Under the pieces are notes generated by a model. That model ran no database searches. It was not told where the DNA came from and saw nothing but the letters and a program-made list of their open reading frames with translations. Below are positions 1 through 8,153 of a stretch of DNA of 23,431 nucleotides, in pieces. The stretch covers positions 1-23,431 of the forward strand of contig CALAXO010000001.1 in assembly GCA_937894955.1 (NCBI GenBank), in the 5' to 3' direction. This stretch comes from an uncultured Clostridia bacterium. Its GTDB lineage: Bacteria > Bacillota > Clostridia > Christensenellales > CAG-138. Each line of letters begins with the position of its first letter. Within the stretch, counting starts at the first letter, position 1. Position numbers and translations under genes: made by a program.

Positions 1-1
1 C

Positions 2-394
2 TACGGCAAGGCATATATCCACGGTGCAGGCGAGCCGGAGAAGATTTGGACAGCCGACCACGACTCGTTTCTTGAATCCATGGCCGATGCGGCGGAAGCG
101 GTTGTGCGTCATTTCAACGGCAATATGGTTTTTGTCAACGTCATGAAGAATATGTCCGTTGACTGCGATTGCTGTTCCGTTGCGGAAGATCCCTGCATGG
201 CAGATATCGGAATTCTTGCCTCACTTGACCCGATAGCTGTCGACCGCGCATGTCTTGACCTTGTTTATGCTTCCGACGACCCCGGCAGGGATCATTTGCT
301 TGAGCGCATTGAAAGCCGCAACGGCGCACACACGGTTGATGCCGCAGCGGAGTTGGGGTTCGGCAGTAAGGAATATGAGCTGATAAAACTGTAA
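2..394 (+). CDS. DUF362 domain protein, C-terminal part (5' end outside window)
   Basis: The reading frame is open from the left edge and stops at 394, so only about the last 130 residues are visible. The segment contains a C-x-C-C cluster (CDCCSVAEDPCMADIGI) followed by SLDPIAVDRACLDLVY and a DDPGRDHL stretch, a pattern I recognise from the C-terminal half of DUF362 proteins. These are uncharacterised, often anaerobe-encoded proteins that frequently carry or accompany 4Fe-4S ferredoxin modules; cysteines in this region may bind metal. The function is unknown. Two hairpin terminators follow immediately, so this gene ends its own transcript and is not part of the CRISPR operon behind it. A second DUF362 gene of different build lies at 15055-16200. 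Confidence 0.8.
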   Translation, partial: YGKAYIHGAGEPEKIWTADHDSFLESMADAAEAVVRHFNGNMVFVNVMKNMSVDCDCCSVAEDPCMADIGILASLDPIAVDRACLDLVYASDDPGRDHLLERIESRNGAHTVDAAAELGFGSKEYELIKL

Positions 395-422
395 ACGTTC
401 AGATTTTGCTTCGTTCAAAACC

Positions 423-462
423 CGAAACCTTGTGCCGTTTTTCGGCACCGGTTCGATTTTTT
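423..462 (+). terminator. Rho-independent terminator after the DUF362 gene
   Basis: Inner stem GTGCCG (432-437) pairs with CGGCAC (443-448) around a TTTTT loop. It is extended outward by imperfect CGAAACC/GGTTCG pairing and followed by an A-T6 tract (456-462). It lies about 30 bases past the stop of the DUF362 gene. Confidence 0.75.
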
Positions 463-465
463 AAC

Positions 466-509
466 AAAAGTTATCCGCAATTTGCAAAAAAATGCGGATA
501 ACTTTTTTT
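466..509. terminator. Second hairpin terminator, probably bidirectional
   Basis: AAAAGTTATCCGCA (466-479) is perfectly complementary to TGCGGATAACTTTT (493-506), with a 13-base A/T-rich loop and a run of seven T after the stem on the + strand. The matching A run on the left could make it work on the other strand too. Together with the hairpin at 423-462 it isolates the following operon from read-through. Confidence 0.8.
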
Positions 510-543
510 GATTTCGGCTTTAAACAAAAGTTTTCGGAAGGTC

Positions 544-572
544 TTGACGGAATTCGCAATATGCGGTAGGAT
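544..572 (+). promoter_or_regulatory. Candidate sigma-A promoter of the CorA-like/cmr operon
   Basis: TTGACG (544-549) and TAGGAT (567-572) are separated by 17 bases; the -35 box matches the consensus at five of six positions and the -10 box at four. Transcription would start near 579, leaving a leader of about 75 bases that ends in the AAGGAG ribosome site at 636-641. It is the best promoter match between the terminators and the first gene. No operator or palindrome was seen around it. Confidence 0.55.
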
Positions 573-655
573 ATATGCAGATTGGTGCATCCGATTAAGA
601 ATGAACATTTCAGCTGCAATTGATAATGAAACCGTAAGGAGTGTTTGTTATTTGC

Positions 656-2683
656 ATGAACTCAAGATATTATTTTGCCAACCGTTTTTCAATGCTCCCG
701 AACAACACGGATTTTCTTCCGTACGATATTAACGTGCTTGAGAAAATCCAAGCGGAGTCGGAAAGACGAAAAAGACCGAAACCGAACTATAGTTTTCACA
801 CGCTTTTCTCGCCGTTTATCGCAGATGCTGTCGGTGCTTCTCCGAATTATGATATTGAAGCAAAGGCCGTTGAGCTGTTGGACAGGAAGAACCCGTCCGT
901 ATACAGTTACCACACATTCATGCTTCCGTTCAATATCGAAGATCCACGCGGAAACGCCGAATTTGACTTTGAATCCGTTGTAAAACGCTTTAAAGAAAAC
1001 GATGTGTGGCACAGTGACGAATGCTGCTCCGAAAATGGCAAGCAAAAACCCCCTTTTAACCTTCTGTCAAAACGCAAAAAGAATTCCTCTGCAAAAGGCT
1101 GCGCATGTTTGGATGTTGACGAAATTTTGCGGACAGTGACCGCGCTTGACGGCGATAAGGAAGAGACCGAACTTGAAAATGTTCGGCTTGCATATCAGGA
1201 GTATCAGTATTTCAACCCTGCAATGCGCAATGCGCTGTATACATCTTTGAATAACAACTCGCATTCGGAAATTTCACATACATTTGAATTTCGTCCGGAA
1301 GGCAGGGACAAAAAGCTGCAGGCGCATTATTATATCACGCGCAATATCACATATGACCTGCATGTCAATGCAGTGCGTGTTATGCTTTTTAACACCGGAA
1401 TCGGCATATTCATGCTTGAATGCGAAAATCACGGCCTTGCAAAGGACGGAAAAACGAGTCAGGCAAACATTGAATCCGTTAAGGCCATCAACGAATACGG
1501 CCGAAGGATCAATCTTCCGCTGCTGCCCGTTCCCGATCCCGAAAGATATTTTTCGCTTTGTGCCGACAGCTTTGACTTTGAGTTTACAGCGGGCAGGAAT
1601 GCGGACGGGTCGCCTAAAATCGAACGTTTTTCAGATAATTTCAAGGATTTCGCTTATAAATGCCGAAGCGCCGGAATGCTTTTTGAACAACTGTCCCTCA
1701 CGCATGTTGCAAACTTTATCACCGATGTTCTGAATTATTCTTCCGCTCCCGAAAAAGCCTCCGGAAAATCGGGCGATCCATCCGATAAAAAGCATCCGGA
1801 AAAGACTTTTTCTTCCAAGCGCGGACTAAACTCAAAATATCTTATCAGCCCCGCATTGGACGACAGGATGTTCGTTTGCTGCTGCGTCGCCGACACGAAA
1901 GCGGCGGAGTTTTACACTGCCGCAAACGTTTCGGGAGAATTTAACTATCTTCACGATGATAAAACCGCAAATTCCTTATATGAGTTTGTGTTTATCGACA
2001 CGGAAGGCAACGTGAGCTGTCCGACTGCCGAAATGCGAAAAGAGCTGCTTTCGGCACATGTTTACAGACGCTGGCTGAGTTTCGGCACCTTGCAGGCTGT
2101 CACAAATTACAGTCTCGTCTGCGTCACTTCCGAATATGCCTACGCTCCGGTAATCCTGCCGTTTTTAACTCAATACACGCGGCTTGCATGTTTCGCCCTT
2201 GTTCAGCGCGCCTCGCTGATTAAATTCCAGGCGGATGCTGCGCTGCTTTCCGCGCATATTAAAAACCCAAAGAAGAAAATCAGTATACAAAACATTATTG
2301 CCCTGAACAAGCTTCAGGAACGCTTTGTTGCTTTCCAAAGTCAGCTTGACCTGTTTGAAGTCACGGCACAGGAGCAGGGCTGCGAGCTGTACGAAATGCT
2401 CCGCGAATTCCTTTTTGTGGACAAGCAGCGTGAAGCATTGCAAAATCAGCTTGACGCGCTGTATTCCGCCGCAAACACGACCTTGGATACGAACTTTAAC
2501 AAGTGGGCAACGATTTTTGCTTTGATCGCGCTGTTTCTTTCACTGGCAGGTTTTTTTGCCGACGGAGCAGATGCCGTGCAGAAATTCAAAGGTTCCGGCT
2601 GGCATATTCCGGCTTTGTTTGCCGTCGCAGTCTCGGTCGCAGTAATATCTGTTTTTTTAATAAAATACCGCCGCAGGCATTGA
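656..2683 (+). CDS. CRISPR-associated CorA-like membrane effector (type III-B ancillary protein)
   Basis: Predicted inner-membrane effector of a type III CRISPR system. The large soluble part carries features I recognise from CorA-like proteins encoded beside Cmr genes: YSYHTFMLPFNIE near residue 85, FNTGIGIFMLE near 242 followed by INEYGRRI, DDRMFV near 400, YRRWLSFGTLQAVTNYS, and QYTRLACFALVQRASLIKF near 510. A long helical stalk (about residues 540-612) leads to two membrane helices at about 617-636 and 651-671 and a basic tail (KYRRRH). This is the CorA layout, but the GMN ion-selectivity motif between the helices is absent, so ordinary Mg2+ transport is unlikely. A low-complexity Ser/Lys/Pro linker sits near 362-393. 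In the studied Bacteroides fragilis system, such a CorA protein is needed for immunity driven by the messenger SAM-AMP. I chose ATG 656, 14 bases after AAGGAG; an in-frame GTG at 641 overlaps that site. The messenger for this protein is inferred, not shown. Confidence 0.85.
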   Translation: MNSRYYFANRFSMLPNNTDFLPYDINVLEKIQAESERRKRPKPNYSFHTLFSPFIADAVGASPNYDIEAKAVELLDRKNPSVYSYHTFMLPFNIEDPRGNAEFDFESVVKRFKENDVWHSDECCSENGKQKPPFNLLSKRKKNSSAKGCACLDVDEILRTVTALDGDKEETELENVRLAYQEYQYFNPAMRNALYTSLNNNSHSEISHTFEFRPEGRDKKLQAHYYITRNITYDLHVNAVRVMLFNTGIGIFMLECENHGLAKDGKTSQANIESVKAINEYGRRINLPLLPVPDPERYFSLCADSFDFEFTAGRNADGSPKIERFSDNFKDFAYKCRSAGMLFEQLSLTHVANFITDVLNYSSAPEKASGKSGDPSDKKHPEKTFSSKRGLNSKYLISPALDDRMFVCCCVADTKAAEFYTAANVSGEFNYLHDDKTANSLYEFVFIDTEGNVSCPTAEMRKELLSAHVYRRWLSFGTLQAVTNYSLVCVTSEYAYAPVILPFLTQYTRLACFALVQRASLIKFQADAALLSAHIKNPKKKISIQNIIALNKLQERFVAFQSQLDLFEVTAQEQGCELYEMLREFLFVDKQREALQNQLDALYSAANTTLDTNFNKWATIFALIALFLSLAGFFADGADAVQKFKGSGWHIPALFAVAVSVAVISVFLIKYRRRH

Positions 2684-2749
2684 AAGCAATTTCAGCGAAA
2701 TTCAACAAACTTTAACGACTTTTAATTTTGAAAGGAGAACACGGATCCA

Positions 2750-4147
2750 ATGAATGATTGGCAAAAAGAGTACAAATTGGTTCAACACACACCGCTCATC
2801 CATTTTCAGCATTCCGAACCGCACGCATGTTTGCGCGCAACGGAAGTCAAGCCGAAATTGGACAGGTTTTTGATTGAACAATTGGAGAAAGATAGCCGCT
2901 TCGGGGACGGCAGATGGAAGAAATGGTTTGTCGGAGACGGTTCACAGCAAAGTTTTGATTACATGATGCGGATCACACCGAACAGCGAACAAGTCGACAG
3001 AACGCAATCGATTGAAAACGGTATCGAAAGAGCCATTGCAAGAGCCGAACACCGCTCGCCGAATGCAAGTTTACACGAAATACACAAAAACTATTTCGGA
3101 AATATGGCCCCGGGAAGAAACCTCGAAGAAAAAAAAGAAGCGATTCGGGAAACCTTTAAAGAGTCACTCTTTTATAAAGACGGGCTGACACTCACGATTC
3201 GCTGCTTCATTCCGGAACTGCTGGCATTGATTGACGAACACATTCGCGGTTTTTTCATGATGCATAATTTCGGAACACGACAGCGGAAGGGATTCGGTTC
3301 GTTTACGGTTGATATCAGCGCCGAAACCAATGCACCCAAGGAATTTGACCTCGTTAGAAAATACTGCCCGAATGCCTATTACTGCAAGCTCGATGATAAT
3401 GTCAGTGCCGACGCCCTGCTTGATGCCGTTTGGGTCATCTCCGGCTTTTTAAAAAGCGGCTTTAACCTCGGTGAGCCTAACTATGTTCGCGGTTTTGTAT
3501 TCCGTTACTTTCAGCGGGAAGGAAATTCGTTTGCCAACGACAAGGCATTTGTTAAGCAAAAAGTGCTTCACAACGTTTATAACGAAGCAACCCGGGGTGA
3601 ACACATTCATTCTTACGGTAATAATGTCCGATACCGCTATGTCCGCGGGCTTTTGGGCACAAACGAAAACTCCCGATTCTGTCGCGATCCCCGAGGGGAA
3701 ACGCGTGAGGATCGCACTGTCCACAATATTTATATCCACAGTGCGGAAGGAGTCGAGCGTTTCCCGTCGCCGCTGCTGTTCAAACCCATCGGAAAGTTTG
3801 TCTTCATTCTTCCGCAGAAAATGCCGGATGAGATCTTCGGTTCCAAATTCTATATTCTTGCAAAGAAACAAGAACAGGACTATGACAGTGAAGCGACAAG
3901 TGACCAAAAGCTCAATTACCTAAAGGAAAAATGCAAAGATAACATGATAAAAACCCCGACGGTAAGCGAGCTTGCACCGGGAGCAAAGTCGGGCGATGAA
4001 GCACTTAAGCGGTTCCTCGACGCGTTTGCGAAGGATTTCAACGATAAAACAAGTGACAAAGGCGGCGGATACGGGATTAACAATTTAACCAACCAACATG
4101 TTGAACTTGCGAAGAAACTCAAACTTTGTCCCGTTCTGCGCGCTTAA
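2750..4147 (+). CDS. cmr1: Cmr1-like RAMP protein of the type III-B effector complex
   Basis: A 465-aa protein that by position and motifs fills the Cmr1 role, the Cas7-like subunit that sits near the 3' end of the crRNA in Cmr complexes and helps bind target RNA. The N-terminus has VQHTPLIHFQ followed by LRATEVKPKLDRFL, corresponding to the TP-start and the R-x-x-E-I-K-G-x-x-R region of Cmr1. A glycine-rich RAMP loop, FGTRQRKGFGSF, lies at residues 174-185. The C-terminal half is divergent and I recognise no further motif in it. It starts at ATG 2750 behind AAAGGAGA, 66 bases after the CorA-like gene, and ends 16 bases before cas10. No other Cmr1 candidate is present in the operon, which supports the call. 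It could alternatively be listed as an unclassified III-B RAMP. Confidence 0.75.
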   Translation: MNDWQKEYKLVQHTPLIHFQHSEPHACLRATEVKPKLDRFLIEQLEKDSRFGDGRWKKWFVGDGSQQSFDYMMRITPNSEQVDRTQSIENGIERAIARAEHRSPNASLHEIHKNYFGNMAPGRNLEEKKEAIRETFKESLFYKDGLTLTIRCFIPELLALIDEHIRGFFMMHNFGTRQRKGFGSFTVDISAETNAPKEFDLVRKYCPNAYYCKLDDNVSADALLDAVWVISGFLKSGFNLGEPNYVRGFVFRYFQREGNSFANDKAFVKQKVLHNVYNEATRGEHIHSYGNNVRYRYVRGLLGTNENSRFCRDPRGETREDRTVHNIYIHSAEGVERFPSPLLFKPIGKFVFILPQKMPDEIFGSKFYILAKKQEQDYDSEATSDQKLNYLKEKCKDNMIKTPTVSELAPGAKSGDEALKRFLDAFAKDFNDKTSDKGGGYGINNLTNQHVELAKKLKLCPVLRA

Positions 4148-4163
4148 ACAAGGAGGTGAATAT

Positions 4164-5750
4164 ATGAGCAAAGTAAAATACATTGCAGCCACATTGGGTC
4201 CGATATTCAAAACCATCGGCCTTGCCGAATCCACCGGCGCACTTTGGGCCGCGAGTTACATGTTCTCCTATCTTTCCAAGTCGATATGCGAATATCTTTT
4301 GGAGCATTCGGAGTTCAGCATTTCCGAAGAGGACATTATCGTTCCGTATTATCATAAAAACGCTGCAGGCACAGAGGATGACGCGGCCGCGGACGTCATC
4401 GTTTCGGACGGAGTGGGAAGATTTCCCGACCATATCATTTTCCGCGCAAAGAATTTTGACGTAACGGATTTCTCAGCTTTAAGGGCTTCCGTAACCCGTT
4501 CGCTTGCCGATGCGCTAAATTTAAAAGATAAAGAAGATTATCTCTTCCGTTACCTGCTTATCGCCTGCGCTGCATTCGACGTTGACGAGGAGAAAGGCGA
4601 AAACCCTATTCTTAAAAGCGGGCTTGCGTTGGACAGCCTTGAGCTTTTTCAACCGATAATTCGGGTTGAAAGCTGCAACGAGATCGTTAAGGCTGTAAGC
4701 AACCGCAGCATACGCGAGCTGCCGCTTACGCAAGGGTTTAAAAATTGGCCGCTGCTTGGTGAAGATCGCAAAAGCATCCGCAGCATTGAGGACATTGCGG
4801 ACACATCAAAAGACGGAAAAGCTTGCAAGCAACTGAAAAAGCACGATTACTATGCCGTCGTTCGCAGCGATGCGGATGCTGTTTCCAAAATCATTGCATC
4901 GCTTAAAGCAGATGAACTGCGCGATTTTTCAAGAACCTGTGTTCTGTATTGCGGCGAAATGTCCAAGCTTGTTCACCGTTACAGCGGCGTTACAATTTAT
5001 TCCGGAGGCGACGACCTGCTTGCGCTGTTGCCCGCCGAAAGCTCGCCCGGTAAAACCGTGTTTCACTTTGCAAGGGATGCAAAGGATTTGTTCCAAAAAT
5101 CGTTTAAAACCTATATCGATGCAATTAAAGCGGCAAATGCCGAAAAGAAGCCCGGCGAAGAGTCAATCCCCGTGCCGTCCCTGTCGCTCGGCATAAGCAT
5201 ATGCTACAGCAAATTTCCGCTTTATGAAGCTCTTGATGATTCAGCCTACTTGCTGTTCGATTACGCAAAGAACAGATGCGGCAAAAACTGCGTTGCCGTG
5301 CGGCTTCAGAAACATTCCGGGCAGAGCGAGTGCCTCGCTCTGAAGGGCGTTGACGGATTGACTGCATTCACAAGTTTTCTTGATGACATGCCTAAAAGCT
5401 TTGACGAAGGCTTGCTGCATTCGGTGATTTACGCATTCTGTTCCTTTGCTCCGCTGTTCATCGGTTTCAACAGGCTGGCGACCCCAGCCGACTTTGAAAC
5501 CGTTCGGGAATTGTTCCGCAATATGTTCGATTCGTCGATACATGTTGACGGCAAATATTCGGACTACCTTTACAAAACGCTTCCCGCGTTCTACAGTCGA
5601 TTGACTGCAAACGCCGATATTCGTGTTTTCGAAGAAGCCGAGCACAGTGCCGGTAAAGCGTCCGATGCGGCAGCGAATGCGGTTCGCGCAATGGAGTTTG
5701 TTCTCCGCATTGCAAAATTCTACATTGAAAAAAGGGGGGAAAGAGATTGA
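4164..5750 (+). CDS. cas10: Cas10/Cmr2, HD-less type III-B large subunit with GGDD cyclase motif
   Basis: The large subunit of the Cmr complex (528 aa), which binds target RNA and crRNA and converts nucleotides to a signalling molecule. The GGDD motif of the second palm domain is intact at residues 281-284 (YSGGDDLLALLP), and the first palm domain shows SDADAVSKI with D236 and D238. The N-terminus goes straight into the Cmr2-type helix (GALWAASYMFSYLSKSI) with no HD nuclease domain, so ssDNA cleavage is not expected and defence should depend on signalling. HD-containing Cmr2 proteins are usually far longer (roughly 850 aa or more). Start ATG 4164 follows a strong AAGGAGGTGA site; an in-frame upstream ATG at 4098 inside the Cmr1 gene is unlikely. 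Whether the product is cyclic oligoadenylate or SAM-AMP cannot be read from the sequence; the CorA-like partner favours SAM-AMP. Confidence 0.93.
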   Translation: MSKVKYIAATLGPIFKTIGLAESTGALWAASYMFSYLSKSICEYLLEHSEFSISEEDIIVPYYHKNAAGTEDDAAADVIVSDGVGRFPDHIIFRAKNFDVTDFSALRASVTRSLADALNLKDKEDYLFRYLLIACAAFDVDEEKGENPILKSGLALDSLELFQPIIRVESCNEIVKAVSNRSIRELPLTQGFKNWPLLGEDRKSIRSIEDIADTSKDGKACKQLKKHDYYAVVRSDADAVSKIIASLKADELRDFSRTCVLYCGEMSKLVHRYSGVTIYSGGDDLLALLPAESSPGKTVFHFARDAKDLFQKSFKTYIDAIKAANAEKKPGEESIPVPSLSLGISICYSKFPLYEALDDSAYLLFDYAKNRCGKNCVAVRLQKHSGQSECLALKGVDGLTAFTSFLDDMPKSFDEGLLHSVIYAFCSFAPLFIGFNRLATPADFETVRELFRNMFDSSIHVDGKYSDYLYKTLPAFYSRLTANADIRVFEEAEHSAGKASDAAANAVRAMEFVLRIAKFYIEKRGERD

Positions 5751-6922
5751 GCAAAACCTATCGTGCTGATTTTGTTCCGCATGGAGCATACTTTTTCGGC
5801 AATGAAAAAACCTTTTCGTTCGACACGGGCGGCAGAAGCTTTATATCAAGCGAACAAACGCCGTCGCAATCAACACTGCTCGGAGCATTGCGATATGCTC
5901 TGCTGTACAATTTTGAATACGAGGGGCGTCGGCTTTTCAAGCCCGACCGAAAATACAGTCTGAGTTACAATGAGCAAGCTGCCGTTGATAATCTCATCGG
6001 CCAAGGCGGTTTCGACATTGGCTCAAGCTCCGAACAGGATTTCGGTGCAATTAAAAAGCTGTCTCCGCTCTTCATTTATGACACAAAAAAGGCTGAAGCA
6101 CTTGTTCCGACGCCGAGAGATCACTGCATTTCCGATTCGGACGAACTCAATGATTTTGTTTACTCCGCCGATCCCGATAACGAAAAAAGCTTCCCTTATG
6201 CACCGTTCTCGCCCGACGATTTTATTTTTGATGAGTTCGCGTTTTCGGTTGACGGCAGTGACAACGGCATCCGGCGCGGTTTCTGTAAGTCGTTCAAAGT
6301 CAAAAACGGGCTCGCGAACAGCTATATGTATGTTGGCAGCGGCAGCCAAATTCCCGCTCATTGGCTTTTTCAAAAAGTTCAGCGCATCGGCATTTCAAAG
6401 AAGCAATACAAATCCGCCTTCTTCAAGCGCGAATGTTATCAGCTGCAAGACGGCTTTGCTTTTTCCGTTTATGTTACGCTGCGCGATGATGTGACTCCGC
6501 CGAACAGCACCGTTGTGTTCATGGGGCAGGGAAGAACAGCCTTTACCGTCCGTTTCGCGGAAGAGGAGGATTCAATTAACAATGCACTTGCGGAGCTGAT
6601 TTATCCCGACACGGTTTATCTGCGCGGGGACTCTTCATTTACAGCCGACGTTTATAAACACTGTTTCTTTACCGCACTCGCAATGCGCGATCACCGTGCA
6701 TACAGCGTATCGCTGAAAGGCAAAGTCAGCAAAGGTGCGAACGTATATCACCTCATTTCAGCCGGCAGCATCTTTAAATCAAGCGATGCAGCGGCTCTTA
6801 AAGCCTGCATCGAATCCGACAGCGGAGCGGACCCGGAAGCCAATGCTCCGTGCACGGCAAACCTCACAAAAATCGGTATGAATATTGCAATAATCGGAAA
6901 AAGAAAGGAAAATAACGTATGA
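5747..6922 (+). CDS. cmr3: Cmr3, Cas5-group RAMP of the type III-B complex
   Basis: A 391-aa Cas5-like subunit that caps the 5' handle of the crRNA and contacts Cas10. Supporting features are YFFGNEKTFSF near the N-terminus, the typical SQSTLLGALRYALLY helix near residues 45-60, PLFIYD near 104, and a C-terminal YHLISAGSIF that precedes the last glycine-containing strand. The start codon is TTG at 5747, 6 bases after GGGGGGA, and overlaps the cas10 stop by four bases (TTGA). Translation is therefore probably coupled to cas10. No ATG lies nearby in this frame, and the protein sequence from the TTG matches the expected Cmr3 start. Confidence 0.9.
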   Translation: MSKTYRADFVPHGAYFFGNEKTFSFDTGGRSFISSEQTPSQSTLLGALRYALLYNFEYEGRRLFKPDRKYSLSYNEQAAVDNLIGQGGFDIGSSSEQDFGAIKKLSPLFIYDTKKAEALVPTPRDHCISDSDELNDFVYSADPDNEKSFPYAPFSPDDFIFDEFAFSVDGSDNGIRRGFCKSFKVKNGLANSYMYVGSGSQIPAHWLFQKVQRIGISKKQYKSAFFKRECYQLQDGFAFSVYVTLRDDVTPPNSTVVFMGQGRTAFTVRFAEEEDSINNALAELIYPDTVYLRGDSSFTADVYKHCFFTALAMRDHRAYSVSLKGKVSKGANVYHLISAGSIFKSSDAAALKACIESDSGADPEANAPCTANLTKIGMNIAIIGKRKENNV

Positions 6923-7734
6923 ACACCACACTTCTGAAGATGGAATGCCTGACCGACCTTCATGTTGACTCGGGTGAAAGCAACTATAACATTATTGATA
7001 ATGAGGTTCAAAAGGATTTGAACGGCAACCCAACCGTTCATTCATCCGGCATTAAAGGCGCGATGCGCGAGTATTTTTCCGAACACCTTGATAAAGATAG
7101 CCTTGAAAAGATTTTCGGCAAACCGTCAACAAAGGACGAGGCGGACGGCGGAGGAAAGTACAAGTTTTTTGATGCAAAATTCATTGCGCGTCCGCTTCGT
7201 CTTGCAAATTCGGTTCATCCGAGTGTGCTTGTTGCGACCGTTCCCGCATTAAACGACATGCTTTATCTTTTGGACTGTTTCAACTGCAATCCGTTCGGAA
7301 TCCATGAGCTGCCTTTTCCGAATTTTGGGAAAAATAATTTTCTCGTTACGGCAAATTTCAGCAACGAAACTAAAACAAAAGTTGAAGGTGAGCCGACCGG
7401 CTTTCTTTCCGCCGCCGAAGAGTATAAATTTTCAAAGCTCCGGCTGTTCCTCGGTGAAAGATTTGCAATTGCAAAAGAGCTCGCTCCAAGCCGCTATCCG
7501 CTTCCTGTTACGGCAAGGAACAAAGTCGGAGATGAAAATAACCTTTGGTATGAAGAGGTTGTGCCTGCAAAGAGCGTTTTCTTCACACTGATTCTTTCAC
7601 CCGAACCGAATCTTGAGCTTGATTTCGCCCTACACAACATCATTCAGTTCGGCGGAAACGCTTCCATCGGCAGGGGATTCACAAAGTGCAGCATCATTCC
7701 CATGCCTGCGGCACAGAACGGAGGCGCGGAATGA
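6919..7734 (+). CDS. cmr4: Cmr4, Cas7-type backbone and target-RNA cutting subunit
   Basis: A 271-aa Cas7-family protein that forms the filament of the Cmr complex. In studied Cmr complexes each Cmr4 cuts target RNA at 6-nt intervals using an aspartate in a loop near residue 26. Here the loop reads NIIDNEVQKD, with D27 in the matching place, followed by the RAMP motif HSSGIKGAMREYF. A second glycine-rich element, FGGNASIGRGFTKC, lies near residue 250, as expected for Cas7 proteins. Target RNA cleavage therefore looks intact. Its ATG at 6919 overlaps the cmr3 stop (ATGA). The length is close to that of other Cmr4 proteins. Confidence 0.94.
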   Translation: MNTTLLKMECLTDLHVDSGESNYNIIDNEVQKDLNGNPTVHSSGIKGAMREYFSEHLDKDSLEKIFGKPSTKDEADGGGKYKFFDAKFIARPLRLANSVHPSVLVATVPALNDMLYLLDCFNCNPFGIHELPFPNFGKNNFLVTANFSNETKTKVEGEPTGFLSAAEEYKFSKLRLFLGERFAIAKELAPSRYPLPVTARNKVGDENNLWYEEVVPAKSVFFTLILSPEPNLELDFALHNIIQFGGNASIGRGFTKCSIIPMPAAQNGGAE

Positions 7735-8153
7735 ACAAGCGTGTGGTAGACTCATGGTTAAATATAGCTTACAATGCCATAAATGAATGCGGCATTTCGG
7801 AAATACAAAACGGGGTTAGATGTGTTCAGCGCACCTATCGGAGCCAGATCTCCAACTTTGGTGCAGCCGTCACCATGGGCAGCATCAAGTCCGCAGCCGC
7901 ATTCTTTTCCCGGCAGGGCAAAGCCGTTGCAGACAGGCCAAAGCTTTTGCAGGCGATGTATTTTATCATCTCCAACGGAGAGATATCGACGCCGGATGAG
8001 ATTTTCAAGTGGTTGTGCAGCCAGGATCAGTCGGAGGTGCGTGAAAAGTTCATTAACGCTTCTGTTGCGCTGAAGCTTGCAATGAATTTTTACAAACTCC
8101 TGCCCGAGAAGAATTCGGACAATGCCGAGAAAGGTGACGGTGAAAGTGAATAA
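7731..8153 (+). CDS. cmr5: Cmr5, small subunit of the type III-B complex
   Basis: A small, mostly helical 140-aa protein, the Cas11-type subunit that lines the minor filament and helps hold crRNA and target. The middle, RSQISNFGAAVTMGSIKSAA, followed by AFFSRQGKA, resembles the Cmr5 pattern of a conserved glycine helix pair leading into the 'laFy..k' region. The C-terminus is acidic and probably disordered. I chose ATG 7731 because it overlaps the cmr4 stop (ATGA), like its neighbours; an open stretch extends upstream to 7686 inside cmr4 but would give an unconserved leader. Its 3' end overlaps cmr6. Confidence 0.88.
   Translation: MNKRVVDSWLNIAYNAINECGISEIQNGVRCVQRTYRSQISNFGAAVTMGSIKSAAAFFSRQGKAVADRPKLLQAMYFIISNGEISTPDEIFKWLCSQDQSEVREKFINASVALKLAMNFYKLLPEKNSDNAEKGDGESE

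Noticed and set aside
395..655. Possible CRISPR leader or array upstream of the operon
   Set aside because: The only repeats are the two terminator stems, which are inverted and not direct repeats with spacers.
656..2683. The CorA-like protein as an ordinary Mg2+/Co2+ transporter
   Set aside because: The GMN motif is missing, the soluble part is about twice as long as in CorA and matches the CRISPR-linked type, and it leads the cmr operon.
4164..4600. A hidden HD nuclease domain at the Cas10 N-terminus
   Set aside because: No H-D pair in an HD-type context is present, and the protein begins directly with the Cmr2 helix region; the total length of 528 aa leaves no room for it.
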